Shown here in pieces: positions 1-8,223 of a DNA stretch of 64,000 nucleotides. The DNA is from Chloroflexota bacterium. GTDB lineage: Bacteria; Chloroflexota; Dehalococcoidia; GIF9; UBA5629. The stretch is taken from the NCBI GenBank assembly GCA_016875875.1, contig VGOP01000001.1, positions 1 through 64,000 on the forward strand, written 5' to 3'. Every line of letters starts with the position of its first letter. Within the stretch, counting starts at the first letter, position 1. The translations under genes and the position numbers were made by a program. A model generated the notes under the pieces. The model ran no database searches and was not told where the DNA came from. It saw only the letters and a program-made list of their open reading frames with translations.

Positions 1-2
1 AA

Positions 3-230
3 GTTACGCCGCAGAAAGTGAAGGAACATTACAGAGACTTGGTCAAAGGTGAGGTTGAGGTATACGAGATGCCGAACATAAATGCGCTGCAGGTTGTAAT
101 GCATAACGCTTTAGGAGGTGGCGCTACCAGAACACTGAGGTGGGACGAGACAGGGAAATCGATGTGCTTAGCCATGTTGCATATGGAAATCGAAGTCCCA
201 CGCGGGTTTAGACCGACTGAGCCTCCCTGA
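3..230 (+). CDS. AtuA-like ferredoxin-fold domain protein, C-terminal part (cut by window start)
   Basis: The frame is open from the first bases of the window to the stop at 228-230, so this is the 3' end of a longer gene. A GTG at 18 is only an internal codon. The visible residues include the stretches NINALQVVMHNALGGGATRT and GKSMCLAMLHMEIEVP. These match my memory of the small domain found at the end of AtuA-type proteins, or as a separate chain of about 100 residues, in acyclic terpene and related acyl-CoA pathways. The true start and any large AtuA domain lie outside the window. It converges with the acyl-CoA synthetase gene 66 bases downstream, which fits an acyl-CoA or acid-degradation setting. 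Family assignment is by motif recall only. Confidence 0.65.
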   Translation, partial: VTPQKVKEHYRDLVKGEVEVYEMPNINALQVVMHNALGGGATRTLRWDETGKSMCLAMLHMEIEVPRGFRPTEPP

Positions 231-296
231 TGGAGGTCGCCACCCACCGGTATACAATGAACGCGATGACGAATTGTTGAGTTCTGGGATTTCTAG

Positions 297-1700
297 TCAA
301 ATGTTTTTCATGGCGTGGTAATGATAGAGCGCAGATAGTGCCCTGATCGCTCGTTCCCCTGATGTGTATACTGGTATTCGGTTATACTCCAGTTGGTCAA
401 CTAACTTTCCTCCCACTCTAGGATCAGTCACCCATGTCACCACTGGCTTGCCATTTTTAACCATATCACAATATGGTTTCACAAATTGATGAGGATCAGC
501 TCGTGTATATGCGTGTATCTGCGTAGCCAACGCTGCACAGTCAACATTCGGGTCATCGGCTAAAGCGTCTAAGAAAACAGCATTGGCGTCCGTTCCCCAA
601 TTGAACTGATAGCATACCCCAGCATCAAGCGGGTTCACCGGAATGTCCCAGGGCGGGAAAATGGAGCGGAGTTTATCACGTGTCTCTGGGCTTAATTGGG
701 CTATGGTAAACCCATTAAGCAGGCATAGGTCAGTGGCGATTACTCCTTCTCCACCAGAACCGGTGGCGATGGCAATCCTGTTTTTCTTCAATGGGGGTAA
801 ATACTCAAAGATCTTGGCAAAATCGAAAAAATCGTCCAGAGCCTGTACCCGAATCGCTCCAGCTTGCTTTAGAGCAGCATCAACCACGGCATCGCTTGAT
901 TTAGCTATGGCACCAGTGTGTGAGGAGGCCGCTTCAGCTCCTTCTGGCGTTCGACCTGACTTGAGAACAATCACCGGTTTTTCCTTGGTAGTGCGCTTCA
1001 AAAGCTGCATGAATTCTTTAGCATCGCCGGCAATGCTTTCCAGGTGCAGGGCAATAACTTTTGTCTCCGGGTCCTGTGATAAATACTCCAGAGCGTCAAC
1101 TTCATTGATATCCATCTTATTGCCCAGGTCAATGAGCTTACTTATGTGTAGATTAAGACCTGAAAGAAGCCAGCCGAACCTGGGCTCATATAGCCCCGAC
1201 TGGAAGATAAAGGAAAGCTTTCCGTGCGGCAGCTTCTCAACGGGATGAAAGCTGATGACAAGGTTGTTTCGGCTATTGACAGGGGTAAGTGCGTTTGGTC
1301 CGATGGCTCTGATTCCATGCTGCCTTAACAGAGCCAGTATTTCATCTTGTAATGCTTTTCCCTGCTTGCCAATCTCGGAGAAACCGCCAGGAACCAGGGT
1401 AACACACTTCACTTTCTTGGCAACGCAATCTCTGACGATATCTAGAGTTTTACTGGCGGGAACAGCGATTACGGCTAAGTCTACTTCCTGTTCAATGCTC
1501 CGTAAATCAGGGTATGATTTTAATCCCAAAATCTCTTCAGCGTTGGGATTTACGGGATATATCTTGCCCATAAAGCTTAGATTTACTAGGTTTGACAGTA
1601 ACTGGAAGTTCAATGTGCCTGGGCTTCTGGCAGCGCCAACCACAGCGACGCTTTTCGGATAGAAAAAGGTGTCTAAAAAATGACGCTTACCGTTACTCAT
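297..1700 (-). CDS. ADP-forming acyl-CoA synthetase, alpha-type subunit (CoA-binding / succinyl-CoA ligase-like)
   Basis: 467 aa. A CoA-binding Rossmann domain fills residues about 10-140 (SVAVVGAARSPG at 17-28). Two succinyl-CoA-synthetase-like domains follow. The SSHTGAIA motif at about 259-266 carries the histidine (H261) that is phosphorylated in ADP-forming acetyl-CoA synthetases. In this family the reaction is acyl-CoA + ADP + Pi to acid + CoA + ATP. No ATP-grasp (beta) domain is present in the chain and none is encoded next to it, so a partner subunit elsewhere would be needed. The start ATG at 1700 gives a full-length N-terminus. The gene stands alone on this strand. It could act on acetate or on branched or aromatic acyl-CoAs; substrate cannot be read from sequence. 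Confidence 0.85.
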   Translation of the reverse strand: MSNGKRHFLDTFFYPKSVAVVGAARSPGTLNFQLLSNLVNLSFMGKIYPVNPNAEEILGLKSYPDLRSIEQEVDLAVIAVPASKTLDIVRDCVAKKVKCVTLVPGGFSEIGKQGKALQDEILALLRQHGIRAIGPNALTPVNSRNNLVISFHPVEKLPHGKLSFIFQSGLYEPRFGWLLSGLNLHISKLIDLGNKMDINEVDALEYLSQDPETKVIALHLESIAGDAKEFMQLLKRTTKEKPVIVLKSGRTPEGAEAASSHTGAIAKSSDAVVDAALKQAGAIRVQALDDFFDFAKIFEYLPPLKKNRIAIATGSGGEGVIATDLCLLNGFTIAQLSPETRDKLRSIFPPWDIPVNPLDAGVCYQFNWGTDANAVFLDALADDPNVDCAALATQIHAYTRADPHQFVKPYCDMVKNGKPVVTWVTDPRVGGKLVDQLEYNRIPVYTSGERAIRALSALYHYHAMKNI

Positions 1701-1805
1701 ACTAGCTTCTGCTGTCTAATTCGCTGTAACTATGGGATTCTACCATATATGTCGGGTGAAGCACAGGGGTAATTGCAAAACCGTGAGTTTCGGTGTCGGA
1801 GCACT

Positions 1806-1854
1806 GAACAAAATAGCGAAAGGTTCAATGCACGTTGGATGTCAGGGAGCGTTG
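1806..1854. repeat. diverged intergenic repeat, copy A
   Basis: The 324-base gap 1701-2024 has no convincing gene. It holds a stretch of about 49 bases that resembles 5328-5377, another intergenic gap. The shared core reads roughly TTCA-x-x-GCACG then GAT-x-TCAG-x-GAGC-x-TTG, and most differences are transitions. Similarity was found by eye. The rest of the gap shows nothing else I can name. Confidence 0.4.
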
Positions 1855-2024
1855 TGGCTGGACCTCGGCCTGTCTTGCCCCGGATTAAAATCAGCACACT
1901 GGTTAGAACGAAAACCGGGCAACATGCACAATATCGTCATTGTCGCCCGATTTAAGTCTTCTTCAGCACTTTTTGCAGCAGTCTAATTCACTGTCCGCAA
2001 GGGTGCCGCATTCAGGGCGGAAGT

Positions 2025-3728
2025 TTATCTAGACGTTCGTTTTTTAGCCTTAGATGAAGCCTTCCTGGCTCTGGTTGTGGCGACGGGTTTGGCGGCAGGC
2101 TTTGACCGGAGACGGTATATGAGATAGACCAGGCCGACGATGACCAGCAATACAATCACTATGGCTATGATCGGCATGGTGTAGTTGGGCCTCCACATGA
2201 TTTCTACGGTAGCGGGCCCGTTCATAATTTGCTGGCCGCTGGCGTTCATCGGGCTTTGTACCCCACCCAGGAAACCCCAGAAGCCCAGCATGGGGACTGC
2301 GTGCAGCGACAGGTTCCAGGTGGCAATGCTGTCTTTGCGTTCCCAGGAGCGCTCGTCTATGGCCGGGTAATCCGAGGTTAGTCGCAGCTGATAAAAAGTA
2401 TCGTATGCGGCAGTGACAGTCCCTCCCTGGTTGACAGCAAATAACAGGTTACTGATGGGGCGTGTGGTGCCGTCGGGGAGCTTCCATTCCCGGAAGACGT
2501 ACTTTATGCCGTTCTGGATATTAGTTTCAATGGTGCCCGGCGCGGTACTGCTGAAATTGCTGCCCACAGCATAAAAGCCGGTGCCCGGTGGCTGTGTGGC
2601 TCCGGACGGTTCGCTGGCCGTCTGGATGTATACCTCCTGCGCATAATCGAAATAGGCATAGTTGTCGATATCAGTCACCGTCTTGGTATTTGGCCCTATG
2701 ACGGTGAACCTGGCATTGGAGTTTGGGACCTGTATGGTTTGATTGACCATCACCAAATGGCTTTCGCACGGCACGGAGATAAAGGTTTCCGATTGGCCGC
2801 CTACAAGTGTGGCCTCGTGTGTACCATCGAACAGCACATTTGTCTGGCCCTGGGTAAGACCGGGGCCAATTTCGACGGTGAAATCGCAAGCGGTAGTGTA
2901 GTAAAAGATGGGAAGGTAGTTAGCCCAACAATCAACGATAAGGATAAAGTCGCGGCTGATGGCTGGGCAGCAGGTCGGGTCTGGGCACGTACCGGTATCG
3001 GTAACCGTAGCCGTTACGGTATAGATGCCGCAGGTACCCGGGCCGGGGATGCCGGAAATGACTCCGTTGGTGGCGTCCGTCACGGTCAGCCCGGCTGGCA
3101 ATGGGGTAGCGGTCCAGTTTAACGGCCCCACACCGCCGGTGGCGCTCAACGTCATGGTGAACGGCAAACCCTCCCAGGCAACCGGGTAAAACGTTGGATT
3201 AATGGCCGTGACACAGGGTGGGATATTAGCGGCGACATTGAGGGTGACATTGGCAATGGTCGGCGATATGGTTACGCAAGGTAAAGTGGCGTCGCCATTG
3301 GGAAAGCAATTCCCAAAGGTACAAGTGGTGCCCGCCGCGTTAGGGCAAACGCAAAGCTCGGAGACCTGAACGCCGAAGGTATAGGCGCCAGCGCTAGGCG
3401 TGGGAGGGCAACCTGAAATTGCCCCGGTATTTTGATCTATGTTTACCCATGCCGGAATCCCCCCTCCCGTATCCACCAGCCAAAAGAAGAGGTTTTGTGG
3501 AGGGTTCGAGCATGTACAACAAGTAACGGTAAGTTGGGTATCAACAAAGGGTAGGCATTCGAACGCGTCTATGGTTATATTGGCAGGAGAAATGTCAAAT
3601 ATAGCCTGTGCAGGCTGGGTGTTCAGAGCCATCCCTCCCAGTGACAATGTCAAGGCAACTATAATGCCCAGGCATAACCTGAAAAAGACCGCTGCCCTAC
3701 GGCACTTTCCGAAGTTCCATGTCCTCAT
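2025..3728 (-). CDS. surface-anchored protein with putative-Ig (He_PIG-like) domains
   Basis: 567 aa. An N-terminal signal sequence (residues about 1-43, ending near AQAIF) is followed by two or more extracellular Ig-like domains of the He_PIG type, visible as 'PAWVNIDQNTGAISGCPP' near 90-110 and 'PLPAGLTVTDATNGVISGIP' near 205-225. The domains are rich in Cys and Thr. The C-terminus has one membrane helix (about 522-543, AIVIVLLVIVGLVYLIY) and then a basic Lys/Arg/Ala tail, so the bulk should lie outside the cell with a cytoplasmic basic anchor. It lies 67 bases downstream of the Cys-rich repeat gene on the same strand and is probably co-transcribed. Binding partner is unknown. Confidence 0.75.
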   Translation of the reverse strand: MRTWNFGKCRRAAVFFRLCLGIIVALTLSLGGMALNTQPAQAIFDISPANITIDAFECLPFVDTQLTVTCCTCSNPPQNLFFWLVDTGGGIPAWVNIDQNTGAISGCPPTPSAGAYTFGVQVSELCVCPNAAGTTCTFGNCFPNGDATLPCVTISPTIANVTLNVAANIPPCVTAINPTFYPVAWEGLPFTMTLSATGGVGPLNWTATPLPAGLTVTDATNGVISGIPGPGTCGIYTVTATVTDTGTCPDPTCCPAISRDFILIVDCWANYLPIFYYTTACDFTVEIGPGLTQGQTNVLFDGTHEATLVGGQSETFISVPCESHLVMVNQTIQVPNSNARFTVIGPNTKTVTDIDNYAYFDYAQEVYIQTASEPSGATQPPGTGFYAVGSNFSSTAPGTIETNIQNGIKYVFREWKLPDGTTRPISNLLFAVNQGGTVTAAYDTFYQLRLTSDYPAIDERSWERKDSIATWNLSLHAVPMLGFWGFLGGVQSPMNASGQQIMNGPATVEIMWRPNYTMPIIAIVIVLLVIVGLVYLIYRLRSKPAAKPVATTRARKASSKAKKRTSR

Positions 3729-3795
3729 TTAACTACCTCCATTTTTCTCTCACAGAATGGATTTATTTTTCATCTGGTCTGCCAAATAGAAGCCA

Positions 3796-5052
3796 TCAAC
3801 GTAGAGCTGGGGTCTGACGGCAGGCTGCGGCTGCCTGGGACTGTGTGGCATAACAGGCGCCTCCAGTCTGGGTACACTGGGCCTGAGTGGTCTGGTAGAC
3901 CTGGCTTTTCAGGCAGCACCAGCACGTCGGCGGTTGGCAGCGTTCCGTCACCTGGGCCTGGTTGGTTGACCAGTAGGAGCCTCCTACCTGGGTGCACTGA
4001 GCCTGGGTGGCCGTGTAGACCTGGCCGTCTCTGCAGCAGTATCCCATCGGCTGGCAGCGTTCCATCGTCTGGGCCCGGTTGGTGGACCAGTTGGAGCCTC
4101 CCATCTGGACACACTGGGCTTGGGTGGATGGGTAGTATATCTGCCCATTCAGGCAGCAGTATCCTTTCGGCTGGCAGAATTCTATCGCCTCGGCCTGGAA
4201 GGTGGACCAGAAACCTCCTATCTGGGTGCATTCACGTTTGGTGGTCTGGCTGACTTTTTCATTTGCGCAGCACCAGCCTTCCGGCTCGCTGTAGCAATAC
4301 CAGTTTTGCTGGTCGTCAGGGGAGTAGTAGCAGCGCGCATCAGAGCATTTCTGGGTGAACCCGAGGTTTGCTGCCTCCCCAGGTTTCAGACAGTAGGCGC
4401 AGTTGCTGGGGCATTTGAAAAAATCAGGTCTATTACGAGTAGTAATCGATGGAGGTGAAGTACCTGGCGTGGAATACTGGTCCAACCATTTTGGCGTACG
4501 CTGCTCGGTCTGGTTATCCGTCGGCCCTGATTGTCCAGCCGGTATAAGATTGGCGGCAAGAGATAGCGTTAGCTCTGCCGTATCGCTGCCGTATTCGTTG
4601 CTGGCCATGAGGATGGTGATAAACTTACCGCTGTCGTCCGTCGTTATTGCAGAGGCCGGCAGCCCGTCGGCAGTCCCGTTAAGGGCGGCGCCGGAAGGGT
4701 TACTGATGTTTTTAATGTTAGTGCCCGCCTCATTTATCACTACATTCGTGGCGCGCCTCACCTTGAAGGTATACACGGCGGCGGAAGTGGGGGTATCCAG
4801 CTCCATTGGGTCAGCTTTGAACACCTGGATGACCGGTCCATTCCCGTCTATAGCGGTTGAAGTGTAATCGGCTTCGTTCTGTTGTAAGGGCTCAGCTTTG
4901 CACACCTGGACGTCCGGTAGCATCCTGCCTGTGTAGGACCGATTAGTGTACACGATTGCCCCGGCAGTTGTGAGGCCGATCAGCACAAGGCAGAGACACA
5001 ATCCGAGAATGCTATTCATGCTGCGGACCCATCTAAAACCTGATAATTTCAT
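3796..5052 (-). CDS. exported protein with four C-terminal Cys-rich repeats
   Basis: 418 aa. An uncleaved or cleaved N-terminal hydrophobic segment (about 12-35) marks export. Residues about 60-170 look like a beta-sandwich domain, followed by a linker and a Cys-rich patch at about 212-255. Residues 259-418 are four tandem repeats of 38-42 residues with the pattern [GC]-[WY]-C-C, T-x-x-[QE]-C, G-G-x-x-[WY]-x-T and a final C-[QR], four or more Cys per unit. The even Cys number suggests disulfide-bonded modules outside the cell. The start at 5052 has a good Shine-Dalgarno (GGGAGG) nine bases upstream. Not recognised as a named family. The next gene is the Ig-like surface protein. Confidence 0.75.
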   Translation of the reverse strand: MKLSGFRWVRSMNSILGLCLCLVLIGLTTAGAIVYTNRSYTGRMLPDVQVCKAEPLQQNEADYTSTAIDGNGPVIQVFKADPMELDTPTSAAVYTFKVRRATNVVINEAGTNIKNISNPSGAALNGTADGLPASAITTDDSGKFITILMASNEYGSDTAELTLSLAANLIPAGQSGPTDNQTEQRTPKWLDQYSTPGTSPPSITTRNRPDFFKCPSNCAYCLKPGEAANLGFTQKCSDARCYYSPDDQQNWYCYSEPEGWCCANEKVSQTTKRECTQIGGFWSTFQAEAIEFCQPKGYCCLNGQIYYPSTQAQCVQMGGSNWSTNRAQTMERCQPMGYCCRDGQVYTATQAQCTQVGGSYWSTNQAQVTERCQPPTCWCCLKSQVYQTTQAQCTQTGGACYATQSQAAAACRQTPALR

Positions 5053-5201
5053 GGCTCAACCTCCCAATAAGAATCAATTGCAGATTTCCTGTCATATCGG
5101 CGGAATTCCCTTAGCCACAGTTTCTGGGATCATTCCATCTAAAACAAATGCCATGCAATGCGAGTCCCTAGAGTAAATTATGTAAGAACATCGCTGCTGT
5201 T

Positions 5202-5230
5202 AGTATGCGCCATGTTTTTGTATGTGTCAA
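5202..5230 (-). promoter_or_regulatory. candidate sigma-70 promoter for the Cys-rich protein gene
   Basis: On the minus strand TTGACA (5230-5225) is followed after 17 bases by CATACT (5207-5202). It would give a leader of about 145 bases before the ATG at 5052. Confidence 0.35.
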
Positions 5231-5327
5231 TAGTCGTCTCAGGACAGAATCCCTGAATGGCCAGCTCCTTAGTTTTTTGCCTTGCCTGCGCCGTGTCAGC
5301 AAGTCACCCCTCTCTTAGTGGGCCGGG

Positions 5328-5377
5328 ACAACAATTTAGCGGAACGTTCAGCGCACGCTAGATATCAGAGAGCATTG
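5328..5377. repeat. diverged intergenic repeat, copy B
   Basis: Partner of 1806-1854. It lies at the 3' edge of the MBL hydrolase gene inside the 326-base gap 5053-5378, which otherwise holds only the candidate promoter at 5202-5230. Same orientation as copy A. Confidence 0.4.
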
Positions 5378-5378
5378 C

Positions 5379-6059
5379 TTACGAAAATTTCCGCAGGACG
5401 GCCTTGGGGTCGAATGGGCCACCGTGGGTACAGAAGATTTTTACCGGCTTTTTTCGCAGTATCAGTTTAATGCTTTCTTTTAGCTGGAACATGTTGTCGG
5501 CGAATAAGGGATAGTTCGGCTGCCAGAAGCGGACTATGCCCCTCATAATCAGGTCGCCGACGATGACCTCGCCGCTGGGCAAAATCACCGATAGAGAGCC
5601 GGGAGTGTGCCCCGGCGTGTGTATTACTTTGCCGTCGACGCCGAATTTGTTGAGGTCCATTTCGTTTTCGATGATTATATCCGGTTTCACAGGTGGGGCT
5701 GTGGCCGGGCCCCTTTTTGCCATCAGGGAGAGGAAGAAGCGGCCGATGGCTCCGGTGGGGCTGAGAGATGAGTCTTGACCTTTTTTCAATACCTCGGCAT
5801 CGAGCTGGTGGACGGCTACCGGCGCACCGGTCTGCTTCTTCATCTCGGCGGCGCTGCCGAAATGGTCGGAATGGCCGTGGGTGATGAGTATGAGAGAAAC
5901 CCAGCCGGGTTCGATGCCGTTACGGGTGAGACTGTTGATGATGGCTGGAGCGCTGCCGGGAAAGCCGGTGTCAACGAGGACAGCGCGTTTGCCACGGATG
6001 ACAAAGACATTGGCCCTGCCCAGGGGAATTTGAATCACCGATGAGCCTTGTTTCGGCAT
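5379..6059 (-). CDS. MBL-fold metallo-hydrolase
   Basis: 226 aa. It has the metallo-beta-lactamase signature HGHSDH (H61, H63, D65, H66), a second-sphere HTPGHTPGS (about 147-155) and a conserved VGDLI aspartate near residue 168, so the binuclear metal site is complete. The family covers glyoxalase II, lactonases and other thioester or ester hydrolases; the exact substrate is not evident. The N-terminus begins directly with the first beta strand and has no signal peptide, so it should be cytoplasmic. It is divergent from the crotonase gene at 6235, with which it shares a 175-base intergenic region. Confidence 0.85.
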   Translation of the reverse strand: MPKQGSSVIQIPLGRANVFVIRGKRAVLVDTGFPGSAPAIINSLTRNGIEPGWVSLILITHGHSDHFGSAAEMKKQTGAPVAVHQLDAEVLKKGQDSSLSPTGAIGRFFLSLMAKRGPATAPPVKPDIIIENEMDLNKFGVDGKVIHTPGHTPGSLSVILPSGEVIVGDLIMRGIVRFWQPNYPLFADNMFQLKESIKLILRKKPVKIFCTHGGPFDPKAVLRKFS

Positions 6060-6234
6060 TTTAACCTCCTCCTGCCGCTGCTTAGCGTGGCTATGTTAAG
6101 GCTAGGCTCGCCAGCTGTCAAGATGCTGGGGGATAGAATAGATTTGTGCCTGCCATTGCCCTGTGGTTCAGTTTGCGCTGCTGGTTTCATTTGTATAGAA
6201 TGAGCCCGCAGCAAGTTATCGAAGGAGGACATTC

Positions 6235-6993
6235 ATGGAGTTTGAGAGCCTGAAATACGATAAAAAGGACGGTATTGCCAGGATAACGATTAACCGCCCC
6301 AGCGCTATGAACGCGATTACGCCGGCATTGCTTAAGGAGATGAAGGCTGCGGTGGAGGATGCCGGGAAGGATAAAAATGTGGGAGTGGTGGTGATAACTG
6401 GGGAAGGCAGAGCTTTTTCTGCCGGTGTGGACTTGAAAGCTCTGGGTGAGCGCAAGCTTGAGAAGGGGAAGGTGGGGCCGATTCTTGACGACCCGGCACG
6501 TGAGCTTATCGATACGATACAGGCTATACCTAAGGTCGTGATTGCCATGGTCAACGGGTTTTGCTTTACTGGTGCCCTAGAGATAGTGCTTGGTTGTGAC
6601 CTGGCGATAGCGGCTGAGGAGGCGAAATTTGGGGATACACATGCCAGGTGGGGTCTCAGACCCACATGGGGTATGAGCGCGCGTTTGCCGCGCACTGTCG
6701 GGCTTGTGAAGGCAAGGGAGCTGTCGTTCACCGCTGATACTATAGACGGTCGTGAAGCCCAGCGTATAGGCCTGGTAAACATGGCAGTGCCGGCAGATAA
6801 ACTGGAGGAGACAACAAACGAGCTAGCCAAGAAGATAATGGCCAACAGTTGGGAGAGCCTGGCTGCTTATAAGTATCTCTATAATCGGGGCATGAAGCTA
6901 ACCCTGAAGAAGGGCCTGGAACTTGAGTTCGGCAGCGAGTTTGATATCGCCGATACCGAGGACAGGCTGGCCAGCTTCAGGAAGAAAAGCTGA
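6235..6993 (+). CDS. enoyl-CoA hydratase/isomerase (crotonase) family protein
   Basis: 252 aa, normal length for the family. The start ATG at 6235 follows GAAGGAGG. The CoA-binding and oxyanion-hole segments are visible (GRAFSAGVDLKAL about 58-70; NGFCFTGALEIVLGCDLAIA about 108-127). The first catalytic Glu of hydratases aligns with E116. The second one, normally in a QPE motif, is replaced by histidine (H136 in FGDTHARWG), and the usual GxGG stretch is TWGM. It therefore belongs to the crotonase superfamily, but classical hydratase activity is doubtful; isomerase or another CoA-thioester reaction is possible. Confidence 0.8.
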   Translation: MEFESLKYDKKDGIARITINRPSAMNAITPALLKEMKAAVEDAGKDKNVGVVVITGEGRAFSAGVDLKALGERKLEKGKVGPILDDPARELIDTIQAIPKVVIAMVNGFCFTGALEIVLGCDLAIAAEEAKFGDTHARWGLRPTWGMSARLPRTVGLVKARELSFTADTIDGREAQRIGLVNMAVPADKLEETTNELAKKIMANSWESLAAYKYLYNRGMKLTLKKGLELEFGSEFDIADTEDRLASFRKKS

Positions 6994-7017
6994 GGGCTGG
7001 AGCATGCCAGGGTGTTT

Positions 7018-8223
7018 TTATTCGTGACGCAAACATTCTATCGGGTCTAGCCTGGCAGCCCGGAAGGCGGGGTAGGTCCCAGATATCAACCCTGTCCCAA
7101 TTGACACGGTAAGGGCGAGAATAACAACGCCGAGTGAAATTTGAGCCTGAAAAGTTGAGTTCCCCATAGTAATATTGCCCATTAATAATGACCCTCCTAC
7201 CGCTATGAGCAAGCCAATCAAACCGCCGGTGAAGCTAAGGGCTGCTGCTTCAATAAGGAACTGAGTTAAAATATCACGTCGCTTGGCGCCGATAGCTTTG
7301 CGTATGCCGATTTCTCGTGTCCGTTCCGATACGGAAACCAGCATGATGTTCATAATGCCGATGCTGCCCACAATGAGCGAGATAGCGCCTACGCTGCTCA
7401 AGAAAATCGAGAAGGCAGCTAATGACTGCTGCATGCTGCTCAGGACTTCCCGCATGTCCCTGATGGTGAAGTCATCTGCGCCCCCTGGCCCGATATAATG
7501 CCGTGCCCTTATTATCGAGGTTATTTCGGCAATAGCAGAATCTACTTGGTCCGGGCTGACTGCCTTTACGGCAATCTGCTGGATATTGTTGCCACCGACT
7601 ATTTTTGATTGCATTGTTGTAAGCGGCATCAATATATAGTCATCTCCTGCAAAGCCCCCCATCTTTTGAATGGTGCCGATGACCTGGAATTTAATGCCGT
7701 CAACGCGCAGGCTCTTGCCCAGTGGGGATTCGCTGCCGAATAAGTCCAAAGCCGTCTGGTAGCCAACTATTACCACGTTCTGCCTTGCTGTGATATCCTG
7801 CTCGGAGATAAATCTACCTTTATCTACAGTATAAGCCCTTATTTGTGCTATCGTGGGCGTAACACCGGTGGCCTGTATATTCACGTTGTTGTTACTGTAA
7901 GACACATTTACACCTTTGCTAAGCGTAGGCGACACTACAGCTATTGATGGTGCCATCTTCTGGTCTGCCAGTGCTTGGGCATCTTCAAGTGTGAGGTCAC
8001 GCACAGTTTTTGTTGTCTTGTCTGCCGAGCTGGATATATAAAGCGCGCTGGCCCCCATATTCTCAAAAGTTGTTTTCATACTGGCCTGAAACCCTTGGCC
8101 TAGGGCAACCAGCAGGACCACAGCGCAGACGCCAATCACAACACCAAGCATCGTCAGCGAGGACCGCAGTTTATTGGAAAATATAGATCGCCAGGCTGTT
8201 CTGGTGCTCTCCCAGATGTTCAT
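7018..8223 (-). CDS. MacB/LolC-type ABC transporter permease
   Basis: 401 aa. One N-terminal membrane helix (about 18-40) is followed by a large extracytoplasmic MacB-PCD domain (about 45-240) and a three-helix FtsX domain (about 275-395) with the typical 'RTREIGIRKAIGAKRRDILTQFL' region. This is the type VII ABC family, which moves or extracts substrates at the membrane surface by mechanotransmission rather than through a channel. It overlaps the upstream ATPase gene by four bases (ATGA), so the two should be translated together. With the adaptor genes upstream it forms an exporter. Substrate not known; antibiotics, peptides or lipoproteins are typical for the family. Confidence 0.9.
   Translation of the reverse strand: MNIWESTRTAWRSIFSNKLRSSLTMLGVVIGVCAVVLLVALGQGFQASMKTTFENMGASALYISSSADKTTKTVRDLTLEDAQALADQKMAPSIAVVSPTLSKGVNVSYSNNNVNIQATGVTPTIAQIRAYTVDKGRFISEQDITARQNVVIVGYQTALDLFGSESPLGKSLRVDGIKFQVIGTIQKMGGFAGDDYILMPLTTMQSKIVGGNNIQQIAVKAVSPDQVDSAIAEITSIIRARHYIGPGGADDFTIRDMREVLSSMQQSLAAFSIFLSSVGAISLIVGSIGIMNIMLVSVSERTREIGIRKAIGAKRRDILTQFLIEAAALSFTGGLIGLLIAVGGSLLMGNITMGNSTFQAQISLGVVILALTVSIGTGLISGTYPAFRAARLDPIECLRHE

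Noticed and set aside
643-1662. Two long plus-strand frames opposite the acyl-CoA synthetase gene
   Set aside because: They are antisense to a gene with clear domain motifs, have no ribosome sites and show no recognisable protein sequence.
1732-1986. Two overlapping plus-strand frames in the gap 1701-2024
   Set aside because: No domain, no ribosome site and unusual composition; the region is better described by the diverged repeat.
3843-4253. Plus-strand 136-codon frame opposite the Cys-rich gene
   Set aside because: It is a by-product of the repeat codons read antisense (Trp/Ser/Gly-rich) and has no start signals.
3799-4278. Regular tandem DNA repeats that could be mistaken for a CRISPR array or satellite
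   Set aside because: The repeats are in frame, encode the Cys-rich units and lack spacer-like unique segments of constant length.
6216-6845. 209-codon minus-strand frame opposite the crotonase gene
   Set aside because: Antisense to a gene with clear crotonase motifs; Ser/Ala-rich composition typical of shadow frames.
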